A stretch of 13,696 nt of DNA, taken from positions 1 to 13,696 of the forward strand of contig CAKOKF010000023.1 in assembly GCA_934090775.1 (NCBI GenBank), written 5' to 3'. Source of the DNA: an uncultured Bacilli bacterium (GTDB lineage Bacteria; Bacillota_I; Bacilli_A; RF39; UBA660). Within the stretch, counting starts at the first letter, position 1, and the number at the start of each line of letters is the position of its first letter. The position numbers and the translations under genes were made by a program. This document shows positions 1 through 8,359 of the stretch, in pieces. Below the pieces are notes generated by a model. That model did not search any database. It was not told the origin of the DNA and was given only the letters and a program-made list of their open reading frames with translations.

Positions 1-3
1 TGT

Positions 4-77
4 TTAGCACTTTTTCTTTTCAAATGCTAAATTCATTATATATTATATGTTAGCACTTGTCAATATATGAGTGCTAA
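4..77 (-). promoter_or_regulatory. Heat-shock promoter with two CIRCE (HrcA) operators, firing left out of the window
   Basis: On the minus strand a TTGACA box (63-58) lies 17 bases before TATAAT (40-35), a full consensus sigma-A-type promoter with a predicted start near base 28. Two inverted repeats of the CIRCE type (consensus TTAGCACTC-N9-GAGTGCTAA) flank it. The one at 50-77 has a perfect TTAGCACTC left arm and AAGTGCTAA right arm, but a 10-base spacer. The one at 4-30 has arms TTAGCATTT and AAGTGCTAA with the standard 9-base spacer. The first covers the -35 box and the second the start site, so bound HrcA would block polymerase. CIRCE is known from hrcA-grpE-dnaK, groESL and clpB promoters; the target here begins beyond base 1 and cannot be named. 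Confidence 0.85.
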
Positions 78-245
78 TTTTTAAAAAATTTTTTTAAGAT
101 TTATATTTTTCATAAGAGTTCGAGATTATTATCTCTGGCTAAAATAATAAGAAAATCTACGTTTGATTTTAAGTCATTTTTTTAATTTTGATATCTTTTA
201 TTTGTTATCTTTATTTTACACTAAATTATAGTTACTTATGTAACG

Positions 246-277
246 AAAAAAAGAAACTACTATTCTTCAGTAGTCTC
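246..277 (-). terminator. Intrinsic terminator of rpoBC, overlapping the rpoC stop codon
   Basis: A 9-bp stem (277-269 with 261-253, one G-U pair) closes a 7-base loop and is followed by seven T on the minus strand (252-246). The upstream arm is made of the last rpoC codons (Glu1247, Thr1248, Thr1249). The loop carries Glu1250, Glu1251 and the first base of the TAG stop. No further gene follows on this strand before the CIRCE promoter, so this ends the operon. Confidence 0.85.
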
Positions 278-3200
278 TTCTTCATCAGTAATATTTAAAT
301 CTATATCTTCATTTGCAGAAGTATCAGTATTTTCTTCTAAGGCAATATTGTTGGTATCGCTATTTTTTACTTCATCAGTTGTGTCATCACTCATAAGTTT
401 ATCTTCTAATGCTTCACTAGCATCATCTTCGATAAATTCTTTTTCAAGCTCAAATTTAACATCCGAATATTGTTTAGCACCAGTACCAGCAGGGATTAAC
501 TTACCAATAATAACATTTTCTTTTAATCCTCTTAAGTGGTCTACTTTACCTCTAATAGCAGCATCAGTAAGAACTCTTGTAGTTTCTTGGAAGGATGCAG
601 CTGATAAGAAGGAATCAGTTTCTAATGATGCTTTTGTAATACCTAGCATAATTGGAAGTCCTGTTGCAGGAACACCACCAGTTAATAATACTGGTTTATT
701 AGCAGCAGCAAATTCATTTAGAGTTACTGATAAGCCAGCAACTAAGTTAGTATCGCCACCATCTAATACTTTCATCTTCGAAATCATACGACGTACAATT
801 ACTTCGATATGTTTATCGGAAACATCAACACCTTGTGATTTATATACTTTTTGAACTTCTTTAACAATATATTGTTGTGCAGTAATTGGATCAGTTACAG
901 CAAGTAATTCTTTTGGTGCAATAGAACCAGTTGTTAATGGATCCCCTGCTTTGACTGTTTGACCTAATTCAACACATAGTTTAGTATTGTAGTTTGTGAT
1001 ATGTTCTCTAGCTTCAACATCATTTTCAATAACAATCTTAAATTTGAAGTTATTTTCTTCGATACTAGCAATCTTACCACCAATTTCTGCAATAGTTGCT
1101 TTTCCTTTTGGATTTCTAGCTTCAAATAGTTCTTCAACTCTTGGAAGACCTTGAGTAATGTCGCCACCGGCAACACCACCTTCATGGAATGTACGCATTG
1201 TTAACTGAGTACCTGGTTCACCGATTGATTGAGCAGCCATAATACCAACAGCCTCGCCTGTTTCAACCATATTACCAGTTGCAAGGTTACGACCATAACA
1301 ATGTTGACAAACACCGTTAACAGTATTACATGTTAAAACACTTCTGATTTTAACACTCTTAATTCCAGCGTTAATAATCTTATTAGCAATAGCCTCAGTA
1401 ATATATTGATTTTTATCAATAATAACTTCTTTAGTTTCAGGATTAATTACTTTAGTTGCTGTATAACGACCAATAATTCTTTCAATTAAAGGTTCAATCA
1501 TTGTATTTGATCTTTCATCAATAAAGTCAGTAACTTCAACACCATTAATAGTGCCACAATCTTCTTCTTTAACAACGATATCTTGAGCAACATCTACTAA
1601 ACGACGAGTTAAGTAACCTGAATCGGCAGTTCTTAAGGCTGTATCAACGATACCTTTACGACCACCTCTTGTACCGATAAAGAACTCGGTTACATTACAA
1701 CCTTCAATTAAGTTAGACTTAATTGGAATTTCAATAGTTTCTCCAGTAGGCTTAGCAATTAAACCACGCATACCGGCAAGTTGGTTAAACTGGTTAGCAG
1801 AACCACGGGCACCAGAATTCATCATCATGAAGATTGGATTCATGGTATTTTTCTTAGCAATAGCCTGTAATTCGTTAGAAATATCACTAGTTGCTTTAGC
1901 CCATAAGGCACAAACATTTTTATAACGTTCATCCTCAGTAATTAAACCTCTAGTGAACTCTTTATTAATCTTGTTAACTTTCTTTTGCGTATCGTCTATA
2001 ATTTGTTGCTTATTATCAGATACGATAATATCATTCATAGAAATAGAGATACCAGCAACAGTCGAATATTTGAACCCTAAATCTTTTAATTTATCCAACA
2101 TAACTGAAGTTTCAGTAGTTTTATAACGTTTAAAGACTTGGGCAATTAATTTACTTAATGTCTTCTTAACGAATGGTTCAGCAAGAGGCATCTTAGCAAT
2201 TTCCGTTTTTAAATCCGTACCCATTGGTAAGAAATATCTATCTGGAGTAATGCCTGTAATATTAGCATCACTTGGTTCGTTAACATATGGATAAGAATCT
2301 GGTAAAATTTCATTAAATTTAATCTTACCTACAGTAGTAACTAAATATTTATCTTTTTGTTCATCAGTAAACAATTTATGTGTAAAGCTTGCAACTGGAA
2401 TAGCAATTCTAGTATGTAGAGAAATATCTTTTCTTTCATAAGCCATTAAAGCTTCATTACAGTTCTTATAAGCTTTACCTTCATTTTCTAAACCAGCTTC
2501 TTCAATAGATAGATAGTAGTTACCTAAAATCATATCCTGTGAAGGAGTAACGATTGGTTTACCATCAGAAGGTTTTAAGATGTTATTAGCACCCAACATT
2601 AGGATTCTAGCTTCCGCTTTTGCTTCTTCTGATAATGGTACGTGTACAGCCATTTGGTCACCATCGAAATCGGCATTAAATGCAGCACACACAAGTGGAT
2701 GCAAACGCATAGCTTTACCACCAACTAATACTGGTTCGAAAGCTTGAATACCTAAACGGTGTAGTGTTGGAGCACGATTTAACATTACTGGATGTTCAGT
2801 AATTACATCTTCAACAACATCCCATACACATTCATCTTTATTATCAATTAATTTCTTAGCACCTTTAATATTATGAGCAAGTCCTCTTTCAACTAGACCA
2901 TGAATAACATGTGGTTTAAATAGCTCTAAAGCCATATCTTTAGGAAGACCACATTGATACATCTTTAATGATGGACCAACAACGATAACAGAACGACCAG
3001 AGTAATCTACACGTTTACCTAATAAGTTTTGACGGAAACGACCTTGTTTACCTTTTAACATACTAGATAATGATTTTAATGGACGATTACCAGCTGCTGT
3101 TACACTTCTACCATGACGACCATTATCAAATAATGAGTCAACAGCTTCTTGTAACATACGTTTTTCATTTTGAACAATGATAGTTGGAGCTCCTAATTCT

Positions 3201-4015
3201 AGTAATTTCTTTAAACGATTATTACGGTTAATAATACGACGATATAAATCATTTAAATCACTAGTAGCAAAACGACCACCATCTAATTGAATCATTGGAC
3301 GTAAATCTGGTGGAATAACAGGAAGAGCTGTTAGAATCATCCATTCAGGACGATTACCAGAGTCTTTGAATGCTACTAAACAGTCAAGACGTTTAACTAA
3401 ACGAATTCTCTTTTGACCAGTAGCACCGTCTAATTCTTTTCTTAAATCTTCAATCTCTTTATCTAAATCTACTTCTTTTAGTAAAGTTTGGATAGCCTCA
3501 GCACCCATACCTACTTTGAAAGCATTACCATATTTTTCATAATATGCACGATATTCTTTGTCAGATAAAGTTTGCTTTTTCTCTAAAGGAACATTTCCCG
3601 GATCTAAAACAACATAAGAAACATAATATAATACTTCTTCTAAGTCTCTTGGTGACATGTCAAGGACAAGTCCCATTTTAGAAGGAACGCCTTTAAAGAA
3701 CCAAATGTGTGAGCAAGGAGCAGCAAGTTCAATGTGTCCCATACGTTCACGACGTACTTTACTTGATGTTACTTCTACTCCACAACGGTCACATATAACG
3801 TTTTTATATCTTAGACGTTTATATTTACCACAAGCACATTCATAATCCTTAGTTGGTCCGAAGATTTTTTCACAAAATAAACCATCTCTTTCTGGTTTTT
3901 GCGTACGATAGTTAATAGTTTCCGGTTTTTTTACTTCACCATAAGACCATTCACGGATTTTTTCAGGGGAGGCAATAGATACCTTAATACCTCTAAAATT
4001 ATTTACATCCATCAT
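260..4015 (-). CDS. rpoC: DNA-directed RNA polymerase subunit beta'
   Basis: Catalytic large subunit of RNA polymerase; with beta it forms the active-site cleft. The first zinc site is Cys60, Cys62, Cys75 and Cys78. The metal-binding NADFDGDQM loop is at 447-455 (Asp449, 451, 453). The bridge helix is near 781-808 and the trigger loop near 930-960. The second zinc site is Cys820, Cys896, Cys903 and Cys906. There is no large E. coli-type insertion in the trigger loop, as in Bacillota. At 1251 residues it is about 50 longer than B. subtilis RpoC because of an acidic tail (25 Asp/Glu in residues 1191-1251). The start matches B. subtilis (MMDVNNF versus MLDVNNF) and overlaps the rpoB TGA by four bases, with AGGAGG ten bases upstream. 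In the bridge helix the usual THGARKG reads TRGGRKG (Arg783, Gly785). Confidence 0.99.
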   Translation of the reverse strand: MMDVNNFRGIKVSIASPEKIREWSYGEVKKPETINYRTQKPERDGLFCEKIFGPTKDYECACGKYKRLRYKNVICDRCGVEVTSSKVRRERMGHIELAAPCSHIWFFKGVPSKMGLVLDMSPRDLEEVLYYVSYVVLDPGNVPLEKKQTLSDKEYRAYYEKYGNAFKVGMGAEAIQTLLKEVDLDKEIEDLRKELDGATGQKRIRLVKRLDCLVAFKDSGNRPEWMILTALPVIPPDLRPMIQLDGGRFATSDLNDLYRRIINRNNRLKKLLELGAPTIIVQNEKRMLQEAVDSLFDNGRHGRSVTAAGNRPLKSLSSMLKGKQGRFRQNLLGKRVDYSGRSVIVVGPSLKMYQCGLPKDMALELFKPHVIHGLVERGLAHNIKGAKKLIDNKDECVWDVVEDVITEHPVMLNRAPTLHRLGIQAFEPVLVGGKAMRLHPLVCAAFNADFDGDQMAVHVPLSEEAKAEARILMLGANNILKPSDGKPIVTPSQDMILGNYYLSIEEAGLENEGKAYKNCNEALMAYERKDISLHTRIAIPVASFTHKLFTDEQKDKYLVTTVGKIKFNEILPDSYPYVNEPSDANITGITPDRYFLPMGTDLKTEIAKMPLAEPFVKKTLSKLIAQVFKRYKTTETSVMLDKLKDLGFKYSTVAGISISMNDIIVSDNKQQIIDDTQKKVNKINKEFTRGLITEDERYKNVCALWAKATSDISNELQAIAKKNTMNPIFMMMNSGARGSANQFNQLAGMRGLIAKPTGETIEIPIKSNLIEGCNVTEFFIGTRGGRKGIVDTALRTADSGYLTRRLVDVAQDIVVKEEDCGTINGVEVTDFIDERSNTMIEPLIERIIGRYTATKVINPETKEVIIDKNQYITEAIANKIINAGIKSVKIRSVLTCNTVNGVCQHCYGRNLATGNMVETGEAVGIMAAQSIGEPGTQLTMRTFHEGGVAGGDITQGLPRVEELFEARNPKGKATIAEIGGKIASIEENNFKFKIVIENDVEAREHITNYNTKLCVELGQTVKAGDPLTTGSIAPKELLAVTDPITAQQYIVKEVQKVYKSQGVDVSDKHIEVIVRRMISKMKVLDGGDTNLVAGLSVTLNEFAAANKPVLLTGGVPATGLPIMLGITKASLETDSFLSAASFQETTRVLTDAAIRGKVDHLRGLKENVIIGKLIPAGTGAKQYSDVKFELEKEFIEDDASEALEDKLMSDDTTDEVKNSDTNNIALEENTDTSANEDIDLNITDEEETTEE

Positions 4016-7000
4016 ATAATTTCATCCTCCTCTTCTTCTAGAATATTTCCATCTTCAGGAAACTCTAAATTATCCAAATCGTCATCTTCGTCTTCTTCTT
4101 CATCTAAATAATCATCATTAGATTCTTCAATTTTTGCACCATCATTAGTATTTTCATTAACTTCATTGGTTAGCTCTTTGATCTTTAAAGCATCAACTGG
4201 TTCATCATCAGTCTCCATTTCTTTTAAATCTACTAACTTATTATTTTGATCTAAGATTTCAACATCTAAACCTAGAGCTTGGAATTCTTTAATTAATACT
4301 CTAAATGATTCTGGAATACCAGCTTCATCAATTGGTTTACCCTTAACTAATGATTCATAAACCTTAACACGTCCCATAACATCATCAGCTTTAATAGTCA
4401 TCATTTCTTGTAGAACGTTAGCAGCGCCATAAGCATATAGAGCCCAAACTTCCATTTCTCCGAATCTTTGACCACCGAATTGTGCTTTACCACCTAATGG
4501 TTGTTGAGTAACCATTGAGTAAGGTCCTGTACTTCTAGCATGAATCTTATCATCAACCATATGGTGAAGTTTTACCATATACATGACACCAACTGATACA
4601 CGGTTTTCAAAAGCATCACCGGTACGACCATCATAAAGAACAGTCTTACCATCATGATCAAGTCCAGCTTCTTCCATTTGTTCATAAATTTCTTCTTGGC
4701 TTGCACCATCGAATACTGGAGTAGCATATTTAACGCCTAATTTTTTACCAGCCATACCTAAGTGTAATTCTAAAATTTGACCGATATTCATACGTGAAGG
4801 AACACCTTGTGGGTTTAAAACAATATCAACTGGAGTACCATCTGGCATGTAAGGCATATCTTCTTCTGGTAAAATTAGAGAAATAACACCTTTATTACCG
4901 TGACGACCAGACATCTTATCACCGACTTGAATCTTACGTTTTTGAATAATATAAACACGAACTATTTTAGAAACACCTGCAGGTAATTCATCAGAGTTTT
5001 CTTTAGTATAAACCTTGATATCATGAACAATACCACCAGCACCGTGTTCTACTTTTAAGGAAGTATCTCTTACTTCACGAGTTTTTTCGCCGAAAATTGC
5101 ATGTAACAATTTTTCTTCGGCAGTTAATTCTTGAACACCTTTTGGTGTAACCTTACCTACTAAAATATCACCGTCTTTAACTTCAGTACCGATACGAACA
5201 ATACCATTAGCATCTAAGTTTTTACGAGCATCTTCACCAACATTTGGAATATCTCTAGTAATTTCCTCAGGTCCTAACTTAGTATCACGGCACTCAATAT
5301 CATAGTGTTCAATATGTAATGATGTATAAACATCATCTTTAACTAGTCTTTCATTTAATACAACAGCATCTTCATAGTTATAACCATTACAAGTCATAAA
5401 TGCTACTAGCATGTTTTTACCTAAGGCAAGTTCACCATTTTTAGTTGATGGACCATCAGCAATAACTTCGCCACGATGAACACTATCACCCTTCTTAACG
5501 ATTGGATGATGGTTAATAGTTGTAGCCGAGTTACTTCTTTCATAGTTTGCTAAATGATAAGTATCAGTGCCTTTAGCATTCTTAACGATAATCTTCTTAC
5601 CATCAGCATAGTCAACAACACCATCAGCTTTAGCAATAATTGTTGAACCAGAATCTCTAGCGGCAATGTATTCAACACCGGTACCAACAATAGGAGATTC
5701 ACAAGTTAATAATGGAACAGCTTGACGTTGCATGTTTGCACCCATCAAGGCTCTATGGGCATCATCATGTTCTAAGAATGGAATGCAACTTGTTGTAATA
5801 GATACAATTTGACTTGGTGCAACATCGATAAAGTCAACGTCTTCACGTCTAACCATAACGGCTTCACCATCTAAACGAGCGATTACTTTTTCATCTAAGA
5901 TTTCATCATCATCACTCATATTAATAGCAGCAGATGCAATATTATAATCAGCTTCTTCATCAGCAGTTAAATAAACAATTTCATCAGTTGCATGACAATC
6001 GACAACTTTACGATATGGAGTCATTAGAAATCCATATTCATTAATCTTAGCATAACTTGCTAAAGATGTAATTAAACCGATATTTTGACCTTCTGGTGAT
6101 TCGATTGGACAAATTCTACCATAGTGACTTGAGTTAACATCACGAACATCCATACCAGCACGGTCTCTGGCAAGTCCACCTGGCCCTAAAGAAGACAAAC
6201 GTCTTTTATCAGTAAGTTCGGCGATTGGGTTAATTTGTTCCATGAATTTTGACAACTGAGAAGAACCAAAGAATTCTTTCAAAGCTGCAGTAACGGGTCT
6301 AATATTAATTAATGTTTTTGGTGTAATAGATTCAATTTCTTGAGTAGTCATACGTTCACGAATAACACGTTCCATACGAGCCATACCAACATTGAATTGT
6401 TTTTGAACTAACTCACCTACTTGTCTTACACGACGGTTAGATAAGTTATCAATTTCATCATCACGACCAATGCCTTCCTGTAAGTCTAAATAATAAGACA
6501 CAGATGCATAAACATCAGAAATAGTTAAACGGCGGCTATCGATAGTTGGATCATTACCAATAATTTCAATAACTTTAGTTTCATCTTTCTTATTATAAAC
6601 TTTAACAGTTTGAACCTTATTATATTCGTCTAATTCTTCATTAATCATTACTTCTTTTACGTTGTAACCATTACTAAATATTGGACGAACTTTTTCTAAA
6701 ACATCTTTAGTTACTAAAGTACCAGTACTTGCAACTACCTCACCATTTTCGTCTTTAATATCTTCAGCTAATGTACAACCGATTAAACGATCTAAAACAT
6801 TTAGCTTACGATTTAATTTATAACGGCCTACTTTTGCTAAGTCATATCTAAATTTATCAAAGAATCTAGTAATTAATTGGTTTTTAGCACTATCTAGTGT
6901 AGCTGGTTCACCTGGTCTTAATTTTTCATAAATTTCGATTAAGGCTTCATCAGTATTTTTAGTACTATCTTTTTCGATTGAATTCTTAATGTAAGGATTT

Positions 7001-7644
7001 TCACCGAAAAGTTCTAAAATATCTTCATCACTAGAAAGACCTAATGCTCGTAGGAAAGTCGTAATAGGTACTTTTCTTGTACGGTCAATACGTACATATA
7101 AAATATCTCTTGCATCAAGTTCATATTCTAACCAAGTTCCATGATTAGGAATTAATTCTGATGTAATAACACGACGTCCATTTTTATCTACTTCTTTTTT
7201 AAAGTAAATAGATGGACTACGTACTAATTGCGATACGATAACTCTCTCAGCGCCATTGATAATAAATGTACCAGCATCTGTCATCATAGGAATATCGCCA
7301 AGGAATATTTCTTGTTCCTTAACTTCGCCTGTTTCATGAATGAATACTCTTGCTAATACTTTTAATGGTGCCGCATAGTTTACCATACGTTCTTTTGCTT
7401 CTTTAATTGAATATCTTGGTTGATCAAAATAATAATCCCCAAGTTCTACCGTAATATTGCCAGTGAAGCTTTCTACAGGAAATAAATCGTCAATTGATTC
7501 TTTAATACCTTCGTCCAAGAACCATTGATAAGATTTCTTTTGAATTTCTAGTAGATCTGTCAATTCTAAGGTGTTTTTAATTTTGCTGAATGTGCGTCTT
7601 TCAGCATGATCTCCAAATTTTTTTGTCTTAAATGCCACTTGCAT
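4012..7644 (-). CDS. rpoB: DNA-directed RNA polymerase subunit beta
   Basis: Second large subunit of RNA polymerase; it lines the RNA exit path and active site. At 1210 residues it matches B. subtilis RpoB (1193) almost end to end. Landmarks are the INGAERVIVSQL fork region near 129, the rifampicin region FFGSSQLSKFMEQ to RRLSSLGPGG at 458-490, the ERLVKDDVYTS and MSGRHGNKGV segments, and the C-terminal clamp segment QPLGGKAQFGGQRFGEMEVWAL. The rifampicin region carries Lys466, Glu469, Ile471, Ala475 and Asp479, at E. coli positions 513, 516, 518, 522 and 526. The last 38 residues hold 23 Asp/Glu. The listed ATG sits one base from its Shine-Dalgarno site; a GTG at 7638 (codon 3) has a 7-base spacer and gives the same N-terminal length as B. 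subtilis, so it may be the real start. rpoC follows with a four-base overlap. Confidence 0.99.
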   Translation of the reverse strand: MQVAFKTKKFGDHAERRTFSKIKNTLELTDLLEIQKKSYQWFLDEGIKESIDDLFPVESFTGNITVELGDYYFDQPRYSIKEAKERMVNYAAPLKVLARVFIHETGEVKEQEIFLGDIPMMTDAGTFIINGAERVIVSQLVRSPSIYFKKEVDKNGRRVITSELIPNHGTWLEYELDARDILYVRIDRTRKVPITTFLRALGLSSDEDILELFGENPYIKNSIEKDSTKNTDEALIEIYEKLRPGEPATLDSAKNQLITRFFDKFRYDLAKVGRYKLNRKLNVLDRLIGCTLAEDIKDENGEVVASTGTLVTKDVLEKVRPIFSNGYNVKEVMINEELDEYNKVQTVKVYNKKDETKVIEIIGNDPTIDSRRLTISDVYASVSYYLDLQEGIGRDDEIDNLSNRRVRQVGELVQKQFNVGMARMERVIRERMTTQEIESITPKTLINIRPVTAALKEFFGSSQLSKFMEQINPIAELTDKRRLSSLGPGGLARDRAGMDVRDVNSSHYGRICPIESPEGQNIGLITSLASYAKINEYGFLMTPYRKVVDCHATDEIVYLTADEEADYNIASAAINMSDDDEILDEKVIARLDGEAVMVRREDVDFIDVAPSQIVSITTSCIPFLEHDDAHRALMGANMQRQAVPLLTCESPIVGTGVEYIAARDSGSTIIAKADGVVDYADGKKIIVKNAKGTDTYHLANYERSNSATTINHHPIVKKGDSVHRGEVIADGPSTKNGELALGKNMLVAFMTCNGYNYEDAVVLNERLVKDDVYTSLHIEHYDIECRDTKLGPEEITRDIPNVGEDARKNLDANGIVRIGTEVKDGDILVGKVTPKGVQELTAEEKLLHAIFGEKTREVRDTSLKVEHGAGGIVHDIKVYTKENSDELPAGVSKIVRVYIIQKRKIQVGDKMSGRHGNKGVISLILPEEDMPYMPDGTPVDIVLNPQGVPSRMNIGQILELHLGMAGKKLGVKYATPVFDGASQEEIYEQMEEAGLDHDGKTVLYDGRTGDAFENRVSVGVMYMVKLHHMVDDKIHARSTGPYSMVTQQPLGGKAQFGGQRFGEMEVWALYAYGAANVLQEMMTIKADDVMGRVKVYESLVKGKPIDEAGIPESFRVLIKEFQALGLDVEILDQNNKLVDLKEMETDDEPVDALKIKELTNEVNENTNDGAKIEESNDDYLDEEEDEDDDLDNLEFPEDGNILEEEEDEII
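4026..4031 (-). promoter_or_regulatory. Shine-Dalgarno site of rpoC inside rpoB
   Basis: A perfect AGGAGG lies ten bases before the rpoC ATG. It is formed by the GAG-GAG-GAT codons in the terminal glutamate run of RpoB. Together with the ATGA stop/start overlap it points to translational coupling of beta and beta'. Confidence 0.85.
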
Positions 7645-7645
7645 T

Positions 7646-7652
7646 CACCCCT
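7646..7652 (-). promoter_or_regulatory. Shine-Dalgarno site of rpoB (start-deciding)
   Basis: AGGGGTG on the minus strand is the only good ribosome-binding site ahead of rpoB. It lies one base from the ATG at 7644 but seven bases from the in-frame GTG at 7638. A TGA directly precedes the ATG in frame, so no longer form is possible. The spacing favours the GTG. Confidence 0.55.
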
Positions 7653-7699
7653 ATACCTAATATTTTTTGAGTACCTTTTAAATACGTCAACAATTTTCG

Positions 7700-7728
7700 A
7701 TTTTATAAAATTTATCTATCCTTGTCAA
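7700..7728 (-). promoter_or_regulatory. Promoter of rpoBC within the end of ybxB
   Basis: TTGACA (7728-7723) and TAAAAT (7705-7700) are separated by 17 bases on the minus strand. The -35 box lies in the last ybxB codons (Asn-Val-Asp-Lys) and the -10 box in the intergenic gap. The predicted start near 7693 gives a leader of about 50 bases. rpoBC can therefore be transcribed independently of ybxB. Confidence 0.65.
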
Positions 7729-8329
7729 CATTTTTAGCCTTAATTACGTAAAAACCTTTGCACTTTTCAACTAGATTCACATCATAGTCGGGTTTTAGTA
7801 GATTAATTATACTCTTGGCTCCTTGATCTTTTCTTATAACAAACCACAATTCGCCACCATCATTTAAATGTTTTAACGAATCAAGTAGTATCTTTTCAAC
7901 TACTACTTTCCCTGCCCTTATAGGAGGATTTGTCACAATCAAATCATAATTTTTATCGACACTACTTAAAGCATCGCTATAAAAGGCTTTTGCATCCACC
8001 TTATTGTTCTTAATATTCATATTGGCTAGATGAATTGCTCGGTTATTAACATCAACCATATCAAACTTACTATCAAGTAGTTTGGAAAGGCTAATACCAA
8101 TAAAACCATAACCACATCCAACATCTAAAGCGTTAACATTTTTCTTATCATAATTTTTAAGAAGAACCTTAACTAAATTAAAACTGCCAAAATCTATTTT
8201 ATCCTTAGAGAAAACGCCATTATCAGAAGTAAATAAAAAAGAAACATTATTTACTTCATAACTTATTGTGCGTAATTCACTTTTTAAGTTTTCGTTATTT
8301 GTAAAATAATGTTCCAACTTTATCACCAT
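7712..8329 (-). CDS. ybxB: RsmC/YbxB-like class I SAM-dependent methyltransferase
   Basis: Methyltransferase of the RsmC-like family. E. coli RsmC methylates a guanine of 16S rRNA, but the target of the Gram-positive YbxB branch is not firmly known. The SAM-binding motif I LDVGCGYG is at 68-75 and the catalytic NPPIRAG motif at 134-140, typical of N-methyltransferases of exocyclic amino groups. The SDNGVFSKDKIDFGS stretch (35-49) is shared with B. subtilis YbxB. At 205 residues it is the usual single-domain size, lacking the extra N-terminal domain of E. coli RsmC. Its place directly before rpoB is the same as in B. subtilis. The ATG at 8329 has only a weak ribosome site. A TTG at 8317 sits four bases after GGTGAT and yields a protein starting at EHYF, close to YbxB, so it is a credible alternative start. 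Confidence 0.92.
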   Translation of the reverse strand: MVIKLEHYFTNNENLKSELRTISYEVNNVSFLFTSDNGVFSKDKIDFGSFNLVKVLLKNYDKKNVNALDVGCGYGFIGISLSKLLDSKFDMVDVNNRAIHLANMNIKNNKVDAKAFYSDALSSVDKNYDLIVTNPPIRAGKVVVEKILLDSLKHLNDGGELWFVIRKDQGAKSIINLLKPDYDVNLVEKCKGFYVIKAKNVDKDR

Positions 8330-8359
8330 TCCGTTTCCCCATAAGGCAAATATATCTAA

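Noticed and set aside
122..135. Small inverted repeat GAGAT/ATCTC
   Set aside because: It has five base pairs and no T-run or nearby gene boundary on either strand, so it carries no clear function.
231..244. Short palindrome GTTAC-TTAT-GTAAC after the rpoC terminator
   Set aside because: It has only five base pairs and no T tract; it is likely chance in AT-rich DNA next to an adequate terminator.
348..854. Plus-strand open frame of 168 codons opposite rpoC
   Set aside because: It lies wholly antisense to conserved rpoC codons, has serine/threonine-rich low-complexity content from reversed codons, and resembles no family.
964..1185. Minus-strand frame inside rpoC
   Set aside because: It is an out-of-frame shadow of the well-conserved rpoC reading frame with no ribosome site.
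3657..4111. Two short plus-strand frames opposite rpoC and the rpoB end
   Set aside because: Both are antisense shadows; the serine run in the second is simply the reverse of the glutamate/aspartate codons of the RpoB tail.
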